From Bacteroidales bacterium (lineage in GTDB: Bacteria; Bacteroidota; Bacteroidia; Bacteroidales; 4484-276), in contig JACZJL010000119.1 of assembly GCA_014860585.1 (NCBI GenBank), positions 1 to 49,011 of the forward strand: DNA of 49,011 bases, written 5' to 3'. This document shows, piece by piece, positions 1 through 8,220 of the stretch (position 1 is the first letter of the stretch; each line of letters begins with the position of its first letter). The notes under the pieces are model-generated. The model was not told the origin of the DNA. It saw only the letters and a program-made list of their open reading frames with translations, and ran no database searches. A program made the translations under genes and the position numbers.

Positions 1-290
1 CATTCCCTTAGATGGGTAATTTCTCTTTTGAATTCCAAACCTCTCATACACAGTCCGGTAATAATCCACTGTGCCAAAATCAAAATCCGAATATTAATTT
101 TTCTTGACTTTTTCATTATCATGCTTTAAATCAGTCAAATAATGTTATTAACAAACGTTTTGTGGAAAAAAAATGGATCAGCTATTACTACAATTTCTGC
201 ATTCTCATACTATCTTTGCCGCAACCCTTTGGACTTAACATCCTCAGGGCCGATAATTCAATTTTTTATTATCTAAAAACTTATCAGATG
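1..290. other. Window edge and HU upstream region, no supported gene
   Basis: A short minus-strand reading frame runs off the left edge from about position 47, but it is too short to assign. The frame of the HU-like gene is open back to 162, but the residues encoded between 162 and 290 (FCILILSLPQPFG and neighbours) do not look like HU family sequence, so I treat them as leader DNA. Confidence 0.4.
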
Positions 291-689
291 ATGGTAAAGT
301 TTAAATTAATCGAACGGAAGAACCCGCGCCAACCTGGCGATCCGTCGCGTTATTACGCAATAGGGGTTAATCAGGGTAAAGTGGATATCCGTGAGCTGGC
401 AGACCAGATCTCAGAAAAATCCACCGTGACATCTATCGACACCATTGCAGTGATTGAAGCGCTGCTGAAGGTGATTCCCCGCGAGCTTGCCAATGGCAGG
501 ATCGTTACACTGGGCGACCTCGGTACGCTCAGGTTGACTTTAAAAAGCGAAGGCTCTGATCAGCCGGAGAAGTTTAGCGCAACGATGATCAAGGGTACCA
601 AACTCCATTTCCGTCCCGGGAAAGAGGTGAGAAAGGTGCTCAACAACATCAGTTACGCTAAAACAAAAGCAGAACAGAGCCTTCCGTAA
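291..689 (+). CDS. HU/HIG-family DNA-binding protein
   Basis: A 132-residue basic protein of the Bacteroidota HU-like (HU-HIG) type, expected to bind and bend chromosomal DNA. It starts MVKFKLIERKNPRQPGDPSR, followed by the helical dimerisation part (DIRELADQISEKSTVT...IEALLKVIPREL). Next comes the beta-arm segment that opens with GRIVTLGDLGTLRL, and a C-terminal FRPGKEVRKVLNNI helix, in the order expected for the family. I chose the ATG at 291 (a second ATG sits directly before it at 288) because the upstream in-frame codons are unlike the family. It is a single gene with its own terminator. Its role in the island is unknown. It may be a housekeeping flank, or a nucleoid protein associated with mobile DNA. 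Confidence 0.85.
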   Translation: MVKFKLIERKNPRQPGDPSRYYAIGVNQGKVDIRELADQISEKSTVTSIDTIAVIEALLKVIPRELANGRIVTLGDLGTLRLTLKSEGSDQPEKFSATMIKGTKLHFRPGKEVRKVLNNISYAKTKAEQSLP

Positions 690-708
690 TTGCATTTAAA
701 TGCAATTA

Positions 709-740
709 AAAATGCCGTACAAAATACGGCATTTTTTTTT
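709..740 (+). terminator. Rho-independent terminator after the HU-like gene
   Basis: A 10-bp perfect stem (AAATGCCGTA / TACGGCATTT) with a short CAAAA loop is followed by a run of T residues. It lies 20 bp after the stop codon of the HU-like gene. Confidence 0.9.
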
Positions 741-1419
741 ACCCCTCCAAATCTGTAATTACCATCAGATGACTTGTAATTACACCTAAGCCTTTAAGAA
801 TCTTTAAGATAAAGCAATATTTAAATTTTGTTAAAATTTTATCCCGGCTGCCTTCACCACTAAATTGACCATTGGATAGCCACCTGAATTTTTTACCAAT
901 CTTCAGCTCAAATGAGTCCAAAAGCTGCTTGTGATTTGCTGCGGTTAATAACCTTGTATAGTTTTATACACCATGATGCAGCAAGCATGATGGCAGGCAG
1001 AAATGTTTAGTTCGGTAGAATGAGGCGAAAATTGTATCTATTACATCATTTCAATTTGTATTTATAGGCGAAAGTCCGGAATATGATCCAGAATTCAATG
1101 CACGTTGATGATCAGTTACCGTCCATTTACTTCGAAAATAGTTCGCTTTTGCCTCATCGTAAAATTTATCAAGTCATTTTAATCAAAACTAAAGACTTTT
1201 ATTTCATTTTCTCAAACCATTTGAACTAAATGATAACAAAGGCTTTTTGAAAAAGTAAACATGCGTTTTGATCTGCAGTATTTATCTACCTTACCAATTA
1301 TGTAAGATGTCAATTTTTAACACAATCGTGAAATTCAGCCCATTTAATCTCAATTATTACAGTTTCATTTCAAGAAAAATTTCTATTTATGTAGTACTGG
1401 TTTTCAATAGCAATTACTT
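741..1419. other. Intergenic region without a recognisable gene
   Basis: AT-rich DNA between the HU terminator and the protease gene. The only open frames are about 60 codons on each strand, with no family-like sequence. I see no tRNA, clear repeat or promoter worth naming. Confidence 0.5.
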
Positions 1420-1454
1420 AAACGCCCTGACTGAATTATCAGTCAAGGCGTTTT
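1420..1454. terminator. Hairpin terminator 3' of the M4 protease gene
   Basis: A 13-nt stem (AAACGCCCTGACT / AGTCAAGGCGTTT, one mismatch) around an 8-nt loop, with TTTT on the plus-strand side. It lies about 50 bp beyond the stop of the minus-strand protease gene. It may work in both directions, but the T run is weak on the minus strand. Confidence 0.6.
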
Positions 1455-1500
1455 GAGGGTAGTGTAAACATTGGATTACAATGTTTTAATTTTCAGATTC

Positions 1501-4500
1501 CTATTGTTTAATTATCTTGAAAGTTTGGACGAAATTTGAGGATTTAATCGAAAAGAGGTAAACACCCAATGGTAGGTCCGAAACGTCAAACGTCATTTCC
1601 CTTCTATTATCTGATACGGTGAAGTACGTTTGCTTTATTAAATCTCCCATGACATTTAATATTGAAATATTATAAAATTCCTCTGTTAAGTCCTTAGCTT
1701 TAATCGTAATGAAATTGGTTGTTGGATTTGGAAATATTTCAAAAATTCTTTTTGTACCAACTTTTTCATCGGTATCATTAGGACATGTAACAGTAATGTA
1801 ATCCTGAACCGACTTAATGTTTGATCCACATTCGTCTGTAACCTCAAGGCTGACCAAAAAACTTCCAGAATTTTCGAATAAGATTCCCGATGGATTTGTT
1901 TGAGTTGAAATGATAGGGGTTTCATCGCCAGTATAAATAGTCCAAAGCCACGATGCAGAGCCAGAGGTTTCTGAAAAATCAATGAAATCCACAACCAATG
2001 GACAAGTACCAGAAGTCTTTGATGCTGTAAAATTTGAAATTGGGTTCATGCATTCTGGACATAAACTAGAATCAGATAGAATTATGTTATCAATGCCGAT
2101 TAAATAATCAGATGCTGTGCAATTCCAGGAAGATGATGATGATGCTGTTAAAGGATTTGAAGAAAATGAAGAACCACTAATATTAACGTTAAGAAGATCA
2201 GCATCAGCACAAGAAAAGTCATTGAAACTAACCTTATAAATACTTAACATATTCTCTGAGGCACCTTCTAAATCCAAAGAATTAAAACCAACAAGAACGA
2301 AACGATTATCAAAAGTCTGCTTAATCGAATAAGCGAAGATATCTTTAAAGGTTTTTTGCTCAGTGATATTAAATTCTGAGTCCATTGAAACAATATTAAA
2401 AAACTCTCCATCTTGCAAATAGGCATAAAACTCATTTACTTCTTGCCCAAAAATAATTGGTTCAAAACTTATTGGTAATTGCTTACAATCCGTCACAATT
2501 CCTAATGAATTAAGCTTCAAAATGTACCCATTTGAGAAATGACCAAGATTGTCATTGGTTGCTATACCCACAATAATGTCATCGTTATCGGTTATGACTA
2601 AACTTGTGATGTTATCAGAATTGTTGAGATTTCCTGAATATTTCCTACTCCAGTTTAAGTCTCCATTAGGACCTACCTTTATTATGAATCCATCAATACT
2701 ATTATTTCCTGAATTGCCATCAAGAATATAACCATAAACAATCAAATTTCCTGAATTATCTACAATTAAATCTTTAATACCCAACAGAGTATTAGCATAT
2801 GTAGAATAAGTGTAATATTTTTGCCAAACAGGGTTCCCGGAGAAATTAATTTTTAATAGCCCAATTCCATTACTTGTTTGACAAATACCAACATATCCTG
2901 TTGATGTTGTGCAAAATTTATTAAAAGTTAGGTTTAATCGCTTTGAAAACAATCTTTGTCCATTCTCATCAATTTCCATTATCATGGAGTAATTATCGTA
3001 ATAGAAGCATAATAAATAGCCGTTTTGGGATCTTAAAATCTTTAACCAATTACTTGTCTCAAGATTTTCTATTGTTTTAGTCCAAACGACAGTTCCATTT
3101 TTGCTAATTTTAGAGTAAATAATTCCACCTGTATTTTGTGATGAGAAATTATAATTACCCAGGGTTACAAAACTACTATCGAAACTGGACTGGACAATAT
3201 CATAGTAAATTCCTTGAAAATCAGCGTTATCATTTATAAAAAATGAAGTTGCAAATGTAGTAATTGTTGCTTCATTATAAATATTAATGAAGTTGTTCTT
3301 TACTTCTGAACTTGTCCCATATTGATTGGTAACGATCAGTCTAACAGTGAAATATCCTGGAGACAAATAGTTATGCTGTGGATTCTGAAGGGTACTTGAT
3401 GAACCATCACCAAAATTCCACAACCATGACGTTGGACTCCCTGTGGATTGATTTGTAAAAATAACAGTCAATGGAGAATTTCCATTTGTTGGTGTACCTG
3501 TGAAGTCTGCTACCGGAGGTTGTCCTGCAGGAGACACATAGATATAGTTAGTCTTGGTTTCAGTATCACTACCGTACTGATTTGTTGCTATCATTGTAAC
3601 AGTTTTGTACCCGGTGGTGGTATATGTGTGCTGTGGATTCTGAAGGGTACTTGATGAACCATCACCAAAATTCCACAACCATGACGTTGGACTCCCTGTG
3701 GATTGATTGGTAAAAGTAACTATTAATGGAGAATTTCCACTTGTTGGATTACCTGAAAAGTTTGCTACTGGTGGCAGCCCTGCTTCTGTAACGTGGATAT
3801 AGTTATATTTAATTTCAGAATCAGTACCATACTGGTTTGTGACGGTTAATGTCACCGTGAAATACCCGGCAGATGCATAATTATGTGAAGGGTTTTGAAG
3901 AGTACTCGTTGAACCATCACCAAAATTCCAGTTACATGAAGTTGGACTATTGGTTGAAAGATTTGTAAAAGAAACGTTCAATGGAGAATTCCCTGAGGTC
4001 GGAGTACCTGAGAAATTTGCTACTGGTGGCTGGCCTCCTCCAGAACAACTATTTCCAACACCCACAGCACACCATGCATCTTCTACTGATTGATAATATG
4101 AAGAATTCCCTGGAAAAGCTTCGGATACAGCATCTAACCATGAAATTCGTGCATCAGCAAAATCTGAATAGGATGAAATGTAATCAACCAGAACCAAATA
4201 TGCAATTTCACTTGCGTTTGAAATTCCTATTCCATTGACGGAATATGAATCTCCACAATCATTTTCACCATTGCCACCTTCGCACAAAAGATAGAACATA
4301 AAATTTTGCACACTGCTATTGTGATGCACACCACCAAAATCACTTGAGCCTGAATACCAATTTGGTCCTTGGTAGCAATTTGGCATTGGACCTCCATAAT
4401 CTGATATTGAGCCTGGATCTGACAAGCTTCTTAAAGGTCCCATACCACTTAAATCATCTCCACACAACCAATCCGTATTACCTAAAACATATTCTTCACA

Positions 4501-5772
4501 TATTTCGCCGAAAATGTCAGAGAAAGATTCATTTAATGCCCCTGATTCAGATTGATATTGAAGATTTGCTTCAGAGCTGTTTATGCCATGAGTAAATTCA
4601 TGAGCTACTATATCCAAAGTAACAAAATCATCGGTAGGTGAAGATGTACTTGCTCCAAATCCAAAAGCTGCAAATCCATTTGAATTAAAAACTGCATTTT
4701 GGGAACTTCCATTTATTGAACAATTTGCAAATCCCAGCCAATCAGCATTTGAATCATCCCAACTATCGCGTGAATGCTCATTTCTTAAATATTGCTCATA
4801 TTGATCCATGCACCAATGTAGGGTACCTCCAACGATTTCATTTGGCGACAGATTCCAATTATTGTCACTACTGCTGTAAATCTCTTGACCGGCACTCAAA
4901 TAGTTTTGCTGTTGACAATCATAGGTATAATTGTCATAATTTTGCGTTGTTGAGCAATCATCAATTAAGTGGTACAACCCACCCGAATAATAGGTCCAAA
5001 TTGTTTTTGTTCCATACCAGGCTGTTGATACAGATCCTGTATTACAATCAATATCTAAAAGCACCTTTTTAATTATTAACCCTGAGTTAGCATCAATGAA
5101 AATCTTATAATTGTCTGCTGCTGTAAAGTGCAAGCTAACTTCCCAAGAGAGAATAAATCCATTGGATTCCCCATCCCAGTAATACATTAGTTCTGGTTTT
5201 GGAATAAACTTTTCAACATTCATTTTATGCTCGTTTAAAAATTTATGGTCCTTATAAAAGAGCATTGAAGTATCAATTCCACTAAATGCAATTGACAGTA
5301 CATCTGATTCTTTCAGATCAGTTTGGGTTGGTAAATCCAATGATTCAAACCATATTCCATTTAAGGATTTCAATCTGTTACTTTTATCAAAATGCAGAAT
5401 AATTTCTGACCGGTCTATTTTGATCCCTTTATGCAACTGATGCAAACGAATGGTTTTGGTTTGATATTTATCATCAAATCGAATTCTTTTGGTATTAAAT
5501 GAATCGAATTCTGAAAGATTCAATATGCCATTCAAATTGTTAAAGACAAAGGCAGAATCAAATTCAGCAGCACTAAATTTTGCAGAATTTGCTTTTCCGG
5601 AAAGGTTTTTTCTGATGTCTGAGATTGATAATGATGCTGAGGTTTGTCCAAATGACATTACGCAAATCATCATCAAGAGAATTAGAATTGTTAATTGCTT
5701 TTTCAAAAGTTGTCCATTAAGCAATGTTTTAAATTCAGAAGCAGTGAGGATTGCAAAGATGACCGTTTTCAT
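1501..5772 (-). CDS. Secreted M4 (thermolysin-like) metalloprotease with PKD repeats and T9SS sorting domain
   Basis: A 1423-residue exported zinc protease. It has a hydrophobic signal ending near residue 43 (MSFGQ), an FTP-like propeptide (about 50-240) and an M4 catalytic domain (about 245-590). The zinc ligands are H391EFTH395 and, 24 residues on, E415 in GALNESFSD. That is the thermolysin spacing, and GGVHHNS supplies the usual second catalytic His. Three PKD domains (about 595-855) follow, then a propeller-like region of repeated TKxxxNGxxxW-type strands, a fourth PKD near 1265-1345, and a C-terminal type IX sorting domain (FEIFPNPTTNFITIKA...). It is expected outside the cell or on its surface. 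A variant of the promoter repeat seen in the neighbouring operon lies just upstream. PKD2 and PKD3 share a long identical DNA tract, a sign of recent internal duplication. Confidence 0.93.
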   Translation of the reverse strand: MKTVIFAILTASEFKTLLNGQLLKKQLTILILLMMICVMSFGQTSASLSISDIRKNLSGKANSAKFSAAEFDSAFVFNNLNGILNLSEFDSFNTKRIRFDDKYQTKTIRLHQLHKGIKIDRSEIILHFDKSNRLKSLNGIWFESLDLPTQTDLKESDVLSIAFSGIDTSMLFYKDHKFLNEHKMNVEKFIPKPELMYYWDGESNGFILSWEVSLHFTAADNYKIFIDANSGLIIKKVLLDIDCNTGSVSTAWYGTKTIWTYYSGGLYHLIDDCSTTQNYDNYTYDCQQQNYLSAGQEIYSSSDNNWNLSPNEIVGGTLHWCMDQYEQYLRNEHSRDSWDDSNADWLGFANCSINGSSQNAVFNSNGFAAFGFGASTSSPTDDFVTLDIVAHEFTHGINSSEANLQYQSESGALNESFSDIFGEICEEYVLGNTDWLCGDDLSGMGPLRSLSDPGSISDYGGPMPNCYQGPNWYSGSSDFGGVHHNSSVQNFMFYLLCEGGNGENDCGDSYSVNGIGISNASEIAYLVLVDYISSYSDFADARISWLDAVSEAFPGNSSYYQSVEDAWCAVGVGNSCSGGGQPPVANFSGTPTSGNSPLNVSFTNLSTNSPTSCNWNFGDGSTSTLQNPSHNYASAGYFTVTLTVTNQYGTDSEIKYNYIHVTEAGLPPVANFSGNPTSGNSPLIVTFTNQSTGSPTSWLWNFGDGSSSTLQNPQHTYTTTGYKTVTMIATNQYGSDTETKTNYIYVSPAGQPPVADFTGTPTNGNSPLTVIFTNQSTGSPTSWLWNFGDGSSSTLQNPQHNYLSPGYFTVRLIVTNQYGTSSEVKNNFINIYNEATITTFATSFFINDNADFQGIYYDIVQSSFDSSFVTLGNYNFSSQNTGGIIYSKISKNGTVVWTKTIENLETSNWLKILRSQNGYLLCFYYDNYSMIMEIDENGQRLFSKRLNLTFNKFCTTSTGYVGICQTSNGIGLLKINFSGNPVWQKYYTYSTYANTLLGIKDLIVDNSGNLIVYGYILDGNSGNNSIDGFIIKVGPNGDLNWSRKYSGNLNNSDNITSLVITDNDDIIVGIATNDNLGHFSNGYILKLNSLGIVTDCKQLPISFEPIIFGQEVNEFYAYLQDGEFFNIVSMDSEFNITEQKTFKDIFAYSIKQTFDNRFVLVGFNSLDLEGASENMLSIYKVSFNDFSCADADLLNVNISGSSFSSNPLTASSSSSWNCTASDYLIGIDNIILSDSSLCPECMNPISNFTASKTSGTCPLVVDFIDFSETSGSASWLWTIYTGDETPIISTQTNPSGILFENSGSFLVSLEVTDECGSNIKSVQDYITVTCPNDTDEKVGTKRIFEIFPNPTTNFITIKAKDLTEEFYNISILNVMGDLIKQTYFTVSDNRREMTFDVSDLPLGVYLFSIKSSNFVQTFKIIKQ
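3374..3708. repeat. Two identical 80-nt tracts inside PKD-coding DNA
   Basis: Positions 3374-3453 and 3629-3708 are identical by eye over 80 nt and lie 255 bp (85 codons) apart. They encode the NFGDGSSSTLQNPQH core of neighbouring PKD domains. The other PKD copy (about 3890-3970) is related but diverged. Confidence 0.85.
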
Positions 5773-5802
5773 AGCGATTTATTTTTATGTTTATGTTCGC
5801 TG

Positions 5803-5838
5803 CGAAAATAGTATCGGTAAAAATATCAAAAAATATCA
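5803..5838 (-). promoter_or_regulatory. Variant direct-repeat promoter of the protease gene
   Basis: On the minus strand TGATATTTTTTGATATT (5822-5838, 10-nt period) is followed after 11 nt by TATTTTCG (5803-5810). This is the same 36-nt geometry as the four TGATAATTTCTGATAAT promoters in this window, but both the repeat and the -7 box deviate. It lies about 30 bp upstream of the protease ATG. Confidence 0.5.
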
Positions 5839-5910
5839 AATTTTTCGGACTTACCTCCAACAGATAATACCGAAAATCTCAATTAGAAAAAAACACACCA
5901 TAAAACTTTG

Positions 5911-7974
5911 CTATTTTAATAAGTTGAGAAATTCCACTTTTAAACCATCGGAAAGCAACTCAACATAATCCTTATAGAAATATTTTGTTTCTTCTCTATA
6001 TTGTTTATTGAATTCAGGATTCATTTTCATCATAGCACCAATTTGCTTCAGACATTTTTTAATTTCGACTATGGTGAAGGTGAATTCATTATTGTTTTCT
6101 AATTTGTAATATAAGTTCTTGAATAAAGGAAAATCTATGATGTCTTCAATTTCGTCAAAAAACACCCTAATTATTGAAATGTCAGTATCCAAAATTTTTA
6201 GTCTGGATATAGTATCTTCATTTCTTTTCTTATTGGACATTAAAAACTCCTTTTCTTCATCAAGCATGCCATATTGAAAATAATAAAAAGGAATTTTACT
6301 TAATTCACGCTTCCTTAATGAAATTCCAAGAGAAGTAGTAAATATTGAACGTTTCATTTTGTGAGTGCGCTTAAAAATTGTAATCAAATCATCATAACTC
6401 ATCTCTTCTAGAATAGAAAGTATCCAAAATATCCTTCGTGGCAATAGTATGTTTGTTCTAAATTTTTTAAGCAAATCATCAAGAGTTGAATGTTTTGACG
6501 AATATTTTAATGATATCTGATAATCAAAATCATCTAACAATTCACCATTTTTTAATGCATAATCAATGTTTTCAGTTGCTTTTAAATTAATGTTACGCTC
6601 AGCATTCTCAAAGTCCTGATATTCAATGTGATGTTTGTAATAAAAACACAATCCTGGTTCAATCCTGTTTTCTATCCCTGTTTTCCATACTTCAGTATCA
6701 GGCAATGAATGTTTTTTTAAAAATGCCTCTGATCCAACCTCATCTATTCGCTGGCAAAAAACATCAAATGAATGGTTTCCTCCAGAAGTAACATCAGTTT
6801 TGTTAAACCATAGAATTGGAAACTTTGATTGTTTTTTGATATGATGTTGAATTGTTCCCTTTTTACTCGTCAGCATAAAATAGGCATAATGAGATTTGAA
6901 TTCCTGATGGGAATGAATTTGTTTTAATATCGTGTAGCCTTGCAAATCCTGCCATTTTCCAGTTTCGCTGTTGCCATCAACATAAAATCGGAAATCAGTA
7001 ATAATTACTGAAATTTTTTTTACTCCATTTTCATCTTCCCTCAGTATTTCAAATGCTTTTTCAGCAGATTGGGCTGTATGGCATTGTATGCCGTTACGCT
7101 CAAAATGAACTTTGATGATGTTGCAATAATACTCCTGATCGTCAATGAACAAAACTTGCCAGCGTTTTGGAACCACACTCTTTTCAACATCTTCAACCAA
7201 GTGGGTGGGTAAAAAGCTGTAAAACAAATCCTTGTATGTTATCAACGGACTTCTTAGTTTTTCGGGTGTGAAATCAGGTTCATCAATTGTACTATCAATA
7301 TTTGTTTGCAGCTCATTTCCAAGAAAATCAAACTCCTTAGTCTTTTCGGGAAGTATATAGGTTTTGAAAATCTTTAACTGGGTATCCAAATATGTATTTA
7401 CCTCTGTTTTAATGCGATTTCTATCATATTCCCTTTCATCTCTTTCAATGTTATATACCAATCCAGGTAAACGATTCTCAACATTGTGCATTAGGGTATG
7501 AACTTTTTGATCCGGATCAAAAAGACTGAAATTGATGTCTTCAAGGGTGTCTTCATCAATCCCGGCATATTCTTGTAATAGAATTGGTTTGACCGGTAGC
7601 TGGTGCAGGTAATGACCCGGCATATCAAGAATTTCAGAATCAGGATACAAGGATTTATCGAAACATGGCATAAATGTACAAAATACAATTGGGCAGAGCA
7701 CCGTTTTATCCTTGCGCAAATCTTTTGCAAGCTGAAAGCCATGAAATTTCGTTCGTAAGACATCTTGCCATTTCAACTCGACTAAAATATAAATGAGATC
7801 ATATTTTGCGAAATTAGTTTTCTCAAATATTTTCTGATAAAAAATTGGATCTTGGCTTTTTCCAAAAATTGATTGAGGATAATTCTCATTATCCCAAATA
7901 ATGCAGGAATTGTTTTTTGCAATTGTGTTTGTTTCTTTTTTCATTAATCCTTTATTTTTTAGCATTTTCAGCAT
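5911..7974 (-). CDS. Pseudo-receiver / receiver protein with helical C-terminus
   Basis: A 687-residue protein at the 3' end of the seven-gene operon. The N-terminus (about 20-130) follows a receiver-like pattern without clear acidic residues (YDLIYILVELKW...CPIVFCTF) that resembles the N-termini of two other operon products. A complete receiver domain spans about 270-410: acidic pair D278/D279 in LFIDDQ, phospho-acceptor D327 in IITDFRFY, the Thr/Ser of FMLTSKKG and the Lys of WFNKTD. The C-terminal 270 residues are helical and unrecognised. I see no DNA-binding domain, so this is not a classical transcriptional regulator. It starts 15 bp after the stop of the 76-aa gene. A later ATG (MKKETN) is a possible alternative start. 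Inference: a phosphorylation target of the sensor kinase encoded at the 5' end of the operon. Confidence 0.8.
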   Translation of the reverse strand: MLKMLKNKGLMKKETNTIAKNNSCIIWDNENYPQSIFGKSQDPIFYQKIFEKTNFAKYDLIYILVELKWQDVLRTKFHGFQLAKDLRKDKTVLCPIVFCTFMPCFDKSLYPDSEILDMPGHYLHQLPVKPILLQEYAGIDEDTLEDINFSLFDPDQKVHTLMHNVENRLPGLVYNIERDEREYDRNRIKTEVNTYLDTQLKIFKTYILPEKTKEFDFLGNELQTNIDSTIDEPDFTPEKLRSPLITYKDLFYSFLPTHLVEDVEKSVVPKRWQVLFIDDQEYYCNIIKVHFERNGIQCHTAQSAEKAFEILREDENGVKKISVIITDFRFYVDGNSETGKWQDLQGYTILKQIHSHQEFKSHYAYFMLTSKKGTIQHHIKKQSKFPILWFNKTDVTSGGNHSFDVFCQRIDEVGSEAFLKKHSLPDTEVWKTGIENRIEPGLCFYYKHHIEYQDFENAERNINLKATENIDYALKNGELLDDFDYQISLKYSSKHSTLDDLLKKFRTNILLPRRIFWILSILEEMSYDDLITIFKRTHKMKRSIFTTSLGISLRKRELSKIPFYYFQYGMLDEEKEFLMSNKKRNEDTISRLKILDTDISIIRVFFDEIEDIIDFPLFKNLYYKLENNNEFTFTIVEIKKCLKQIGAMMKMNPEFNKQYREETKYFYKDYVELLSDGLKVEFLNLLK

Positions 7975-7989
7975 AATAGTTTAACAAAT

Positions 7990-8220
7990 TTACCCCGTAA
8001 TTTTTAAAGTAAACCTTATCGAATCACCAACCATAAGATTTGACTTTTCAAATTGAGGATTATTATAATCAGGCTTTTTGTCTAAAATAATGTGAGTTCT
8101 TCCATCCAATAAATTTAAATTAGGATTTTTTAAGAAAAATCGATTTGAGTTATTGTTATCAAGTTTTCCTATTTCAGAAACATATTCTCCCTGAGTAAAT
8201 GGATTACAACTATTTGCCAT
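7990..8220 (-). CDS. Small 76-aa protein, unknown
   Basis: A 76-residue polar protein beginning MANSCNPFTQGEYVSEIGKL and ending SIRFTLKITG, with no motif I recognise. Its ATG overlaps the end of the receiver-HEPN gene by 11 bp, so translation is probably coupled, and the next gene starts 15 bp after it. That position inside a compact operon is the main reason to accept it. It could be an adaptor or regulator of a flanking effector, but nothing in the sequence shows this. Confidence 0.6.
   Translation of the reverse strand: MANSCNPFTQGEYVSEIGKLDNNNSNRFFLKNPNLNLLDGRTHIILDKKPDYNNPQFEKSNLMVGDSIRFTLKITG

Noticed and set aside
739-1456. Open frames of about 60 codons on both strands
   Set aside because: No family-like sequence, no operon context, one overlaps the HU terminator and one the hairpin at 1420-1454.
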